64,000 nt of DNA from Gemmatimonadaceae bacterium (GTDB lineage: Bacteria > Gemmatimonadota > Gemmatimonadetes > Gemmatimonadales > Gemmatimonadaceae), in NCBI GenBank assembly GCA_020852815.1, contig JADZAN010000002.1, positions 62,001 to 126,000 on the forward strand, given 5' to 3'. This document shows, in pieces, positions 16,328 through 24,941 of the stretch. The notes below the pieces were generated by a model. It searched no databases. It saw only the letters and a program-made list of their open reading frames with translations, and was not told the DNA's origin. Position numbers and translations under genes: made by a program. Numbering within the stretch: position 1 is the first letter of the stretch; each line of letters begins with the position of its first letter.

Positions 16328-18747
16328 TGCGCACTTCATCTGATCTCGGCCTGAGCTGGAGCGGCGGCGATGCTGACGACCGCGCGCCGCGCGACCGGGA
16401 GGTGACGGCGCGGGAAGGCGAGGCGGGTGAGGGCGCGGGAATAGCGCTCTCGACGTCGCGCCTCCTGGGGACGCTCGCCGCGCGCTGGCGGCGCGTCGTG
16501 ACCGGAGCGGCGCTGGGGATCGTCGCGGCGATTGCCTACACGCGCCTTGCAACGCCGCAGTACGAGGCGACGGCGACGCTGCGACTCGAGGCGCGGCAGA
16601 GCCGGCTCCCGTCGCTCTACGAGGACGCCGTCCCCCGCGACGAGGTCTTCACCGAGCTGGAAGTCCTGCATAGCCGCACGCTGGCCGCAGACGTGGCGCA
16701 CGCGCTTGCGCTGCAGGTCACGTGGCGCCACGCTCGCGGCGGGATCGTGCCCCACGAGCCGCCGGTGCGCGATGTGTCGATCGCCGACCCGAGCGACACA
16801 GGAAGCGTGACGCTGGTGCCGCTGGCCGACGGGCGATACCTCGCGCGCGAGCGCGGCGATACCGTTGCCGTGGGCGAGCCAGTGCGCGTCCTTGGTGCGC
16901 GACTGACGCTAACGCCCGCGCCGCGCGGTGTCGCACCGCTCACCGTGCGCGTCGCCCCGGAGCAGGAAGTGGTGGCGCGGCTGCAAGAGGAGGTCGAGGT
17001 GTCGCGCGCCGGGCTGCAGGCCAACGTGATCGTGCTGCGATACGCGTCCAGCGATCCGCAGCGCGCGCGCGACGTCCTCAACGCCTGGACCTCGCGCTAC
17101 ATCGATCGCCGGCAGGCGATACGTCGTTCGGAAGCCGAGCAGACGGCGCGGTTCATCGTGTCGCAACTGGACACGCTCGTCCCGCAACTCGCGGCCGCCG
17201 AGTCACGACTGCTGCGATTCCGCGACGCCAACGCCGTGGTGGCGCCTGACGAGGCGGCGGTGGTGGCGGTGCGCCAGCGCGCGGCGCGGCAGGCCGAGCG
17301 GGACGACGTTGCCTCGGAGAAGGGGGCAATCGATCAGGCGCTGGCGCGCGCGCGCACTCCCGCCGCCGCTGCAGGCGAATCGTCGCCCTACCGCGCGCTG
17401 CTCGGCATTCCGTCGTTGCTCCGCAACCAGGCCTCGGGCGAGCTGCTGCGCGCACTCGTCACGCTGGACGACCAGCGCGCGTCGCTCCTGGTGCGCCGGA
17501 CGTCACGCGACCCCGATGTGCAGGCGCTCACCGAGCGCATTGCCCAGGTGGAGCAGCAGCTGCAAGACATTACCAGCACCTACGCCAGCGCGTTAGGCGC
17601 GCGGGTCGCATCCCTCGATGCCTCGCTCGGCGTGGAGCAGGGGCGCTTGGCCGCCATTCCGCGCACCGAGCTGGAGCTGTCTCGACTGGAGCGCGCGCCC
17701 CGCGTGCTGGAGTCGCTCGTGGGCGTGCTGCAGACGCGTCTGCAGGAGGCGCGCCTCAACCAGACCGTGCAGGACGCGAGCGTGCGCATCGTCGACCGCG
17801 CGGTGCTGCCGCACGAACCGTCGTCGCCGCACCTTCCGGTGGCGTTGGCGGTGGGGCTGCTCTCGGGGGCACTGGGCGGCGTGGCGACGGCGGTGGCCGG
17901 TGAGAAGCGCCGCCCCACCGTCCGCACACGGGGAGACTTGCGTCGCGCGACGGCGCTCCCCGTGATCGGTGTCGTGCCGCACTTTCGCGAGTCGCGCGCC
18001 CTGCGGATGGGGGCGCGCATCCAGGCCTCGCGCGCGCCACGCGCGCTGCCGCGCGCCGTGGGGAGCACCGCGGCGTCGTCGCCGTCGGAACTGGCGGCCA
18101 GCGAGGCGTACCTGCGCGTCGTGCTGGCGCTGCGCGCGCAGCTCCCGCCCGGGGCGCGCAGCGTGTTGGTGGCGAGCGCCCTCCCCGGGGAGGGGAAGAC
18201 GAGCATGGTGCTGTCGATGGGCGCGGTGGCGGCCCGCCAGCAGCAACGCACGTTGCTGGTCGATGTCGACCTGCGACGCGGCGGACTGTCGCGCGCGCTG
18301 GCCCTGGCGCACCGCCCCGGCGTGGTGGACATCGCGCACGGCACGCACGACGCGGCGGAGTGCCTCACACAGCTGGCCATGCCCGGCGGGACGGTCACCG
18401 ACGTCATTGGTGCCGGGAGCCTCACGCGCAGCGCCAACCTGACCCAGACGATGGATGCCGTCAGGCGCATCCTCCAGTGGGCCACCGCGTACGAACTGGT
18501 GCTGTTCGACTCGCCGCCCATCAACCTCGTCGCCGACGCCGCCGCGCTGGCGCCGCTGGCCGACGGCGTGGTGCTGGTGGCGCGCGCCGGGACGACCGGC
18601 AGCCCGGCGGCGGCGCTCGCCGTCGACCAACTGCGCGAGGCCGGGGGACACGTGCTGGGCGCCGTGCTCAACGATGCGCGCCTGGCCGCCGAGGACGGGA
18701 ACGCATCGCTGGCGGAGTACCGGGCCTACACCTTCACGCGCGCATGA
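16324..18747 (+). CDS. Polysaccharide chain-length determinant / BY-kinase (Wzc-like)
   Basis: An 807-residue inner-membrane protein. The first transmembrane helix is at about 57-74, followed by a Wzz periplasmic domain with long coiled-coil helices, and the second helix (VALAVGLLSGALGG) lies near residue 510. The cytoplasmic domain has Walker A SALPGEGKTSM (about 618-626), A' LLVDVDLRRGG and B LVLFDSPP, typical for bacterial tyrosine kinases. The usual C-terminal tyrosine cluster is reduced to two Tyr in EYRAYTFTRA, so cycling autophosphorylation may be weaker. Its ATG overlaps the previous stop and its TGA the next start. Confidence 0.93.
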   Translation: MMRTSSDLGLSWSGGDADDRAPRDREVTAREGEAGEGAGIALSTSRLLGTLAARWRRVVTGAALGIVAAIAYTRLATPQYEATATLRLEARQSRLPSLYEDAVPRDEVFTELEVLHSRTLAADVAHALALQVTWRHARGGIVPHEPPVRDVSIADPSDTGSVTLVPLADGRYLARERGDTVAVGEPVRVLGARLTLTPAPRGVAPLTVRVAPEQEVVARLQEEVEVSRAGLQANVIVLRYASSDPQRARDVLNAWTSRYIDRRQAIRRSEAEQTARFIVSQLDTLVPQLAAAESRLLRFRDANAVVAPDEAAVVAVRQRAARQAERDDVASEKGAIDQALARARTPAAAAGESSPYRALLGIPSLLRNQASGELLRALVTLDDQRASLLVRRTSRDPDVQALTERIAQVEQQLQDITSTYASALGARVASLDASLGVEQGRLAAIPRTELELSRLERAPRVLESLVGVLQTRLQEARLNQTVQDASVRIVDRAVLPHEPSSPHLPVALAVGLLSGALGGVATAVAGEKRRPTVRTRGDLRRATALPVIGVVPHFRESRALRMGARIQASRAPRALPRAVGSTAASSPSELAASEAYLRVVLALRAQLPPGARSVLVASALPGEGKTSMVLSMGAVAARQQQRTLLVDVDLRRGGLSRALALAHRPGVVDIAHGTHDAAECLTQLAMPGGTVTDVIGAGSLTRSANLTQTMDAVRRILQWATAYELVLFDSPPINLVADAAALAPLADGVVLVARAGTTGSPAAALAVDQLREAGGHVLGAVLNDARLAAEDGNASLAEYRAYTFTRA

Positions 18748-20243
18748 CGGCGGCGGTGCAGGTGGAGGCGGCTCGCTCTCGCTGGGACGCGATGTGGCCG
18801 CGCGATGTACTGCAGCAGCTGGCGCGCACCAACCGCCGGCAGCATGCGCTGCGCGAGTGGATACGCGGCGCGATGCTGCACCTGCTGGACGTGGCGGCCG
18901 TGGCCGGTGCCGTGACGGTGCTCGCGCTCCTCGACGACAGCGGCATTTGGCCGCGGGCGCTGGCATGGATCAATCCATCGCTCGACCTCCTCAGCGTCGG
19001 CGTGCAGCTCTCGCTGGCATTGCTGGTAGGACTCCACGTATGTGGCGCCTATCGTTCGCATCGATCCCCCACCGCCGTGTGGCCGACCCTCGGCGGCGTG
19101 GGGCTCGGTGTCTCGCTCTTTCACTGGCCGTTTCTCTGGCAGGCGATCGACGGGTCCAGCGCCGCCTACCTGCGAGTGGTCGTGGTGGTTGCGGTGTTCG
19201 TCTCGCTGGGGCGCATCGCCGCCCGCGCCCTGGTGCGCGCCCACGTGCTCGGCCGTCTCGGGCTCCCACGTGCCCTCTACATCGGGACTCCCGAGGACAT
19301 CGCCGACGCGTTGCATCGCACACCATTGCACGGTGACCAGGCGCTCCTTCCCGTGGCACAAGTGACGACCGGCCCGCTCGCCCGCGGCCGACCGCGCGAG
19401 CATGCACCGTTGGAGCTGCGTCTCCCCTGCCTGCTCAACGCTCACGACGTCGATACCGTCGTGCTCTGCAGCCAGTTTGCCTCCACGGAGTTGCAGCTGC
19501 TGCTCGGCATCGCCGAGACGTCGGGGTGCCGGGTCGTATCGCCATCCCGCATGTACCCGGTGGCGCGGCAGCTCCCGCGAGTGGCCGAGTGCGGCGGCTT
19601 TCCGCTGGTGGAGCTCACGCGCCCCGCCGCGCGCGCGCACCACCTGGCCATCAAGCGCTTCATCGATCTCGCGGGCGCCATGCTCCTCGTGATCCTCGCA
19701 TCGCCGATCATGCTCGTGGTGGCCGTCCTGGTGCGCCTTACTTCGCGCGGCCCCATCCTCTTTCGGCAAGAGCGAGTGGGCTACGGCGGCACGAGCTTCC
19801 GGATCCTGAAGTTCCGGACAATGCGCGACGGCGCCGAGGGAGAGGTGGAATGCCTGCGGCAGGAGAGCGTGTACCGCGACCGCCGGCTGTTCAAGGTGCG
19901 CGCCGATCCCCGCACCACGCCGCTGGGGCGCGTGCTCCGGCGCACGAGCCTCGATGAACTGCCGCAGCTCCTCAACGTCATCGAGGGCTCGATGTCGCTC
20001 GTGGGGCCGCGCCCGCCACTCCCGTGCGAAGTGGCCGCGTATGAACATCGCGCCTTCCTCCGCTTCGATGTCAAACCCGGGATAACAGGGCCGTGGCAGG
20101 TGGCGGGGCGCAATCGCATCACCTCATTCGACGAAGTGGTGGCGCTCGAGGCCGAGTACATGAACGGCTGGACCATCTGGCGCGACCTGCGCATCCTGCT
20201 CCGCACCGTGCCGGTCGTCCTGCGGATGGACGGAGCCTACTGA
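18744..20243 (+). CDS. Undecaprenyl-phosphate sugar phosphotransferase (polyprenyl phosphate glycosyl-1-phosphate transferase)
   Basis: A 499-residue membrane enzyme that starts repeat-unit assembly by moving a sugar-1-phosphate onto undecaprenyl phosphate. Four N-terminal transmembrane helices (about 47-170) and a Rossmann-like CoA-binding region precede the catalytic bacterial sugar transferase domain: IKRFIDLAGAMLLVILASP helix, then FRQERVGYGG, FRILKFRTM, TPLGRVLRRTSLDELPQLLNV and MSLVGPRPPLP, all family signatures. This long form is like WcaJ/WbaP. The first sugar (glucose or galactose) cannot be told. ATG overlaps the Wzc stop. Confidence 0.93.
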   Translation: MTAAVQVEAARSRWDAMWPRDVLQQLARTNRRQHALREWIRGAMLHLLDVAAVAGAVTVLALLDDSGIWPRALAWINPSLDLLSVGVQLSLALLVGLHVCGAYRSHRSPTAVWPTLGGVGLGVSLFHWPFLWQAIDGSSAAYLRVVVVVAVFVSLGRIAARALVRAHVLGRLGLPRALYIGTPEDIADALHRTPLHGDQALLPVAQVTTGPLARGRPREHAPLELRLPCLLNAHDVDTVVLCSQFASTELQLLLGIAETSGCRVVSPSRMYPVARQLPRVAECGGFPLVELTRPAARAHHLAIKRFIDLAGAMLLVILASPIMLVVAVLVRLTSRGPILFRQERVGYGGTSFRILKFRTMRDGAEGEVECLRQESVYRDRRLFKVRADPRTTPLGRVLRRTSLDELPQLLNVIEGSMSLVGPRPPLPCEVAAYEHRAFLRFDVKPGITGPWQVAGRNRITSFDEVVALEAEYMNGWTIWRDLRILLRTVPVVLRMDGAY

Positions 20244-20245
20244 CC

Positions 20246-21622
20246 ATGCGCCAGCTCTTCAGCGTGGGGTATCCGGCCGGGGCCGTCGCCATTGCGATGC
20301 TGCTCCAGCAATCCCGCCCCGCCTGGTATGTGGCCTGGACGCTCGCGCTCTTCATGTTCTCGCCCTTCGTGCGGCGGGTGATCGATGCCCACTATGGATG
20401 GGACCCGCAGAGCCCCGTCCTCCTGGCGCCGCTGCTCGCCGCCGCGGTTGCGGTCCTGACCGTGGTGCGGCAGTCGTCGCGGCTCGACGACACGCGCATG
20501 CTGCCGCTCCTGCTGGCGGGGGGCGCTGTGCTGGGCGGGGCAATCGTCGGGGTGTTCGTCTCCCCGCCCGCGCTCGTCGCGTACGCTGCGCTCAGTTGGG
20601 GGGCGCCCATCGCGCTCGGTCTCTACGTGATGGTACGGGGCGATGCACATCGCGAGGTCGATCGCGCCGTGGGACGCGTCCTCATCGGGGGGGTGATGGT
20701 GGTGGGGTGCTACGGGCTGCTGCAATACGTCGCGCCGCCGGTGTGGGATCGTGTGTGGATGATCGAGACGCGCATGGACTCGATAGGCGCGCCATTGCCG
20801 CTGCGCGTGCGGGTGTTCAGCACCCTCAACGCGCCGGGACCGCTCGCCCAGTTCCTCTCCGCGGCGCTCCTCATGATCCTCGCCCGGCGCGAGCGTGTGC
20901 GATGGGGGAGCGTGGCGGTGGGGAGCGCGGCGTTCATCCTGTCGCTGGCGCGCTCGGCATGGCTCGGGGCGGCCATCGGGCTCATCGTCCTCCTCCTGCT
21001 GGGCCAGCGTACGCTACGGCGCATCGCGCTCCCGCTCGTGCTCGCCGCGGGCGTTGCCGCCGTGGCCTGGCAGGCCGCGCCCAACGGACAGGCGCGGCTC
21101 ACCGTCGAACGCACCGTCGGTGCCCGCATAACGACGTTAGGCACGCTGTCACTCGACGAGAGCTACCGGGCACGCCGCTACCTGGTGCCGGTGGTGCTCG
21201 CCGACATCCGGGCGCATCCACTGGGCAGGGGGCTGGGGGCGACGCTGGTGGGCGGGGCACGCGGGCTCGCCTCGGCACGACTGGCCGACCAGGGGTTGTA
21301 CATGGACAACGGCGTCATGGAGATCGTCCTCGTGCTGGGGTGGCTCGGTGGTGCGGCATTCCTGCTCTCGGCCGCCGCCGCGGTGGCCCATGCCTCGTTC
21401 GCGCCATCGTCCGTGGGACGCGCCGGGCGCGTGGGCTACCTGGCCGCAGCAACCGCGCTCCTGGCGCAGGTGGCCGGCGGCACCGTCTTCGCGGGCGTTG
21501 GCGGCGCGATGTTCTGGCTTGCCGTGGCGCTGGCCAACCACCGCGTGCAGCCGGCGGGGCGCGCGACGCTGGCGGCGCGGCCGGCGCCGCGGACCATCGT
21601 CGCGGCGAGAGTCGAGCCATGA
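20246..21622 (+). CDS. O-antigen ligase/polymerase-family membrane protein (Wzy-like)
   Basis: A 458-residue integral membrane protein with about ten predicted helices. The segment RVFSTLNAPGPLAQFLSAALLMIL and a periplasmic loop with SYRARRYLVPVVLADIRAHPLGRGLGATLVGG are typical of the Wzy_C family found in exopolysaccharide clusters. In this operon it is best read as the polymerase of the repeat unit rather than as a lipopolysaccharide ligase. Starts 2 bases after the sugar-transferase stop; its own stop overlaps the next ATG. Confidence 0.85.
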   Translation: MRQLFSVGYPAGAVAIAMLLQQSRPAWYVAWTLALFMFSPFVRRVIDAHYGWDPQSPVLLAPLLAAAVAVLTVVRQSSRLDDTRMLPLLLAGGAVLGGAIVGVFVSPPALVAYAALSWGAPIALGLYVMVRGDAHREVDRAVGRVLIGGVMVVGCYGLLQYVAPPVWDRVWMIETRMDSIGAPLPLRVRVFSTLNAPGPLAQFLSAALLMILARRERVRWGSVAVGSAAFILSLARSAWLGAAIGLIVLLLLGQRTLRRIALPLVLAAGVAAVAWQAAPNGQARLTVERTVGARITTLGTLSLDESYRARRYLVPVVLADIRAHPLGRGLGATLVGGARGLASARLADQGLYMDNGVMEIVLVLGWLGGAAFLLSAAAAVAHASFAPSSVGRAGRVGYLAAATALLAQVAGGTVFAGVGGAMFWLAVALANHRVQPAGRATLAARPAPRTIVAARVEP

Positions 21623-22614
21623 CGCTGGCCTTCCCGCCCCGCGGCGAGCGCCGACAGCACGTGTCGGCCGTCTTCCTCACGCGCAACGAGGAGGCGTTCA
21701 TCGCGCGTGCGCTGCGTAGCGTGCGCGGTGTCGTCGATGAGATCGTCGTCGTCGACTCGTGCAGCACCGATGCGACCGTCGCAATTGCGGAATCGTTCGG
21801 CGCGCGCGTGATCGTGGAGCCGTGGCGCGGTTGGATCGCCCAGCGCGCGCTCGGCATCAGAGCCGCGCGGCATCCGTGGGTCTTCGTGATGGAGGCCGAC
21901 GAGATCGTCACGCCCGAGTTGGCGGCTGCCATCCACGATGTGCTGGCGACGGCGATGAATGCGCGCGACGGCTACTCGGTCGATCGCCGCGATGACTTCC
22001 TTGGGGCGCTCCTGCCACGCATGAAGCGACCGTCGAAGCGCCGGCGATTCGTGCGCCTGTTCCACCGGGACTACAGCCGGTACGACCCGCAGCGCATCGT
22101 GCACGACGAGGTGCGCTTCTCCGGTCGGGCGATTCCGCTGCGCGGCGTCCTGCTGCACTGGCGGGGCTTCACGATTGCGCAACAGGTGGCGCGATACACC
22201 GAGTACGCCCCGCTCGAGGCCGAGATGCTCCTTGCCTCGCGCCGTCGGATCCCGGTCGCGGCGCTGATCGTTCGGCCCCTGCTGCGCTTCGGTTGGTGTT
22301 ACGTCGCGTGCGGGGGGCTGCGGCTGGGCGCCCGCGGCTTCGTGCACGCCCTGATGGTGGCGGTCGCCGAGTTCCTGCGTCACGCCACGGCATGGGAGCA
22401 GCAGCGCGCGCCGGCACTGCCGCACCCGCCCTCGACGGTGCTTTCCCGCTTTGGAATGCGGGGCGACGACGACGTGCTGAGCCCGTCCGAGGAGCCCGCG
22501 ACGTCTGGCACGACGGAGGTGCCGCGTGGCGACGAGAGTGCCGAGGCGCTCGCCACCGTCGCCGACGAGGCGCGGCACAACCACCCGCCTTCCCCCAGTC
22601 ATCGGAGACGCTGA
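21619..22614 (+). CDS. Glycosyltransferase family 2
   Basis: A 331-residue cytoplasmic transferase of the GT2 (WaaE/KdtX-like) kind. VSAVFLTRNEEAFIARALRSV and EIVVVDSCSTDATVAIAESFGARV are the nucleotide-binding N-terminus; VFVMEADE is the DxD-type metal site with Glu in the first place. A predicted membrane-associated helix pair follows at about 215-260, and the last 65 residues are a disordered Ser/Glu/Pro-rich tail not typical of the family. ATG overlaps the previous stop and the TGA forms TGATG with the next gene. Confidence 0.9.
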   Translation: MTLAFPPRGERRQHVSAVFLTRNEEAFIARALRSVRGVVDEIVVVDSCSTDATVAIAESFGARVIVEPWRGWIAQRALGIRAARHPWVFVMEADEIVTPELAAAIHDVLATAMNARDGYSVDRRDDFLGALLPRMKRPSKRRRFVRLFHRDYSRYDPQRIVHDEVRFSGRAIPLRGVLLHWRGFTIAQQVARYTEYAPLEAEMLLASRRRIPVAALIVRPLLRFGWCYVACGGLRLGARGFVHALMVAVAEFLRHATAWEQQRAPALPHPPSTVLSRFGMRGDDDVLSPSEEPATSGTTEVPRGDESAEALATVADEARHNHPPSPSHRRR

Positions 22615-23804
22615 TGCCACGCATCCTCTTCCTCAACCATGCCGCGCAGATCGGTGGTGCGGAGTTTGGCATGTTCGACGTCGTGACCGAGTTGCGGCAG
22701 CATGCGCACGTCCTGCTGTTCGAGGATGGCCCGCTGCGCACGCTGCTCACCGATGCGGGCGTGTCGGTCACGGTCTGCGACTTCGGTGCGCTGCACGATG
22801 TCCGGCGCGACACCGCCGCACCGAGCGCTGCCTCGGTCCGGAGCCTGCTGGCGGCGGCGCGCGATGTGCGGCGCATGGCGGCGCAGTACGACATGGTCTA
22901 CGCCAACAGCCAGAAGGCGATGATTGTCGGTAGCGTGGCGGAGTTGGGCAGCCGCCGGCCGTTTGTCTGGCACTTGCACGACATCCTGGAGACACCGACG
23001 TTCAGCCGGCTCAATGTCTGGGCCGACGTGCAGCTGGCGAGGCTCAACGGCGCCCGCGTGATCGCGGTCTCCCGGGCCGCGGCGGACGCGTTCGTGCGGG
23101 CGGGCGGCGAGCGGCGCGCCGTGCGCGTGGTCTACAACGGCATCGACCACGCTGCAATCGAGCGCCATGCCGCGTCGGGCGCAGCGCTGCGCCGCTCCCT
23201 CGGTCTCTCCGACGTCCCGCTCGTCGGTTGCTTCAGCCGGCTGGCGCGCTGGAAGGGACAGCTCACGCTGCTGCAGGCGGTGGCGCCGTTGCCCGGCGTT
23301 CACGTGCTGCTGGCGGGTGGTCCCCTGTTCGGTGAGCTGGCGTACGAGCGGGAACTCCGTGACGCGGTGCACTCGCTGCGCATCGAGGATCGCGTCCATT
23401 TCCTGGGGCAGCGCAGCGACGTGGCCGCGCTCCTCCATGTGGTCGACGTGGTGGTGCACCCGTCCATCGCCCCCGAACCGTTCGCGCGCACGTTGATCGA
23501 GGCGATGATGGCAGGGCATGCCCCGGTCGCCACGCGGTGCGGCGGGGTACCGGAGCTCGTGATGCCGGAGGAGACCGGCTTCCTCTTTCCGCCCGGCGAC
23601 ACGCACGCCCTCACGACGCTGCTCGAGCGCCTGCTCGCCAATCCCGACGAACTCCGCCAACGATCGGCGCACGTACGCGCCTACGCCCGCAAGCGCTTCT
23701 CGCGCGACGCCTACGTGGCGGGCATCGTCCGGCAGCTGCAAAACACGATGGGGCGCCCCCTGCATCGCAGCGCCCCAAGCACGCCCGCCGCGGTGGTCGC
23801 ATGA
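22614..23804 (+). CDS. Glycosyltransferase family 4
   Basis: A 396-residue GT-B enzyme. The N-terminus RILFLNHAAQIGGAE has the Gly-Gly-Ala acceptor loop. The C-terminal domain shows VVYNGID, a LVGCFSRLARWKGQ phosphate-binding region and PEPFARTLIEAMMAGHAPVATRCGG, containing the E-x7-E donor site. The last glutamate is followed by MPEETGFLFPPGD as in many EPS mannosyl- or glucosyltransferases. Translation is coupled at both ends. Confidence 0.92.
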   Translation: MPRILFLNHAAQIGGAEFGMFDVVTELRQHAHVLLFEDGPLRTLLTDAGVSVTVCDFGALHDVRRDTAAPSAASVRSLLAAARDVRRMAAQYDMVYANSQKAMIVGSVAELGSRRPFVWHLHDILETPTFSRLNVWADVQLARLNGARVIAVSRAAADAFVRAGGERRAVRVVYNGIDHAAIERHAASGAALRRSLGLSDVPLVGCFSRLARWKGQLTLLQAVAPLPGVHVLLAGGPLFGELAYERELRDAVHSLRIEDRVHFLGQRSDVAALLHVVDVVVHPSIAPEPFARTLIEAMMAGHAPVATRCGGVPELVMPEETGFLFPPGDTHALTTLLERLLANPDELRQRSAHVRAYARKRFSRDAYVAGIVRQLQNTMGRPLHRSAPSTPAAVVA

Positions 23805-24940
23805 AGACGGCCCTGGTGCACGACTATTTCTTCCAGGCTGGCGGCGCCGAGCGCGTGATGGAGACGCTCCACGCCATGTTCCCGGCTGCTCCCATACATA
23901 CGACGATCGTCCGTGCCGAGACGCTGTGGCCGGGGCTGCGAACGGCGGATATCCGCCCCGTTCCCTGGCTGCAGGCACTGAGTGGCACTGGTATCGGGCC
24001 GCGCGCCCTCCTCCCGCTGTATCGGCACGCTGTCGAACGGCTCGACCTGACGCCGTACGACCTTGTGATCAGCAACAGCTCGGCGTTTGCCAAGAGCGTG
24101 CGTGTGAGGCCCGATGCCGTGCACGTCTGCTACTGTCACTCCCCAATGCGCTTTGCGTGGAACAGCGAGCGCTACCTCGAACGCGAGCGCGTCCCGGGCG
24201 TTGCGCGCCTCGCCCTGTCGCCGCTGCTGGCCAACCTGCGCCGCTGGGACTACCGCACGCGGCATCGGCCCAGCGTCTATCTCGCCAACTCGAGCGCTGT
24301 GCGTGCGCGCATCCGCCGCGCGTACGGCATCGACTCGGAAGTGGTCTTTCCCCCGGTGGACACCACGCGCTACCGCGCCGACTCGGATCGGGACGACTTC
24401 GCCCTGATCGTCTCTCGGCTCGCGCCTTACAAGCGCATCGATCGCGCCGTGGAGGCGTTCAACCGGTTGCGCCGCCCACTCGTGATCATTGGCGATGGCC
24501 CGGACGCGGAGGCCTTGCGCGCGATGGCCGGGCCGATGGTCCGGTTGCTCGGGCGCCGAAGCGACGCGGAAGTGGTGGAGTACATGGCACGGGCCAGCCT
24601 CTTCATCGTCCCCGGCGAGGAGGACTTCGGGATCACGCCGCTGGAAGCGAATGCCGCGGGGTGCCCGGTCGTCGCGCTGCGCGCCGGTGGGGCGATCGAC
24701 ACGGTGCGCGATGGCGAAAGCGGCGTCCTGTTCGCCGAGGAGACGGCCGACGCCCTGGCGGCCGCGGTGCGCCGGGCCGACGAGATCGCGTGGGATGTCA
24801 ACGTTCTTCGGGCGCATGCGGCGCAGTTCAGCATTCCGTCGTTTGCCAATCGCTTCTATCGCGCCGTGGTACTGGCCGTGGCGCGCGCGACCGACGGCCT
24901 TCTCCCCATCCCCCCGGCCCCCCATACGGCGAGCGCCTAA
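23801..24940 (+). CDS. Glycosyltransferase family 4 (WbaZ/mannosyltransferase-like)
   Basis: A 379-residue GT-B enzyme. KTALVHDYFFQAGGAERV is the standard N-terminus; the stretch VCYCHSPMRFAW is the mark of the WbaZ-like subgroup. FALIVSRLAPYKRID and PGEEDFGITPLEANAAGCPVVALRAGGAIDTV form the donor site. Last gene of the operon; its TAA stop lies within a GTTAGGC/GCCTAAC heptamer that also supplies the TAG stop of the convergent flippase gene. Confidence 0.92.
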   Translation: MKTALVHDYFFQAGGAERVMETLHAMFPAAPIHTTIVRAETLWPGLRTADIRPVPWLQALSGTGIGPRALLPLYRHAVERLDLTPYDLVISNSSAFAKSVRVRPDAVHVCYCHSPMRFAWNSERYLERERVPGVARLALSPLLANLRRWDYRTRHRPSVYLANSSAVRARIRRAYGIDSEVVFPPVDTTRYRADSDRDDFALIVSRLAPYKRIDRAVEAFNRLRRPLVIIGDGPDAEALRAMAGPMVRLLGRRSDAEVVEYMARASLFIVPGEEDFGITPLEANAAGCPVVALRAGGAIDTVRDGESGVLFAEETADALAAAVRRADEIAWDVNVLRAHAAQFSIPSFANRFYRAVVLAVARATDGLLPIPPAPHTASA

Positions 24941-24941
24941 C
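24935..24941. other. Heptamer GCCTAAC providing stop codons on both strands
   Basis: On the plus strand TAA at 24938-24940 ends the GT4 gene; on the minus strand TAG (complement of 24937-24939) ends the flippase gene. The convergent genes therefore overlap by four bases and finish inside one copy of the dispersed heptamer. Confidence 0.9.
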
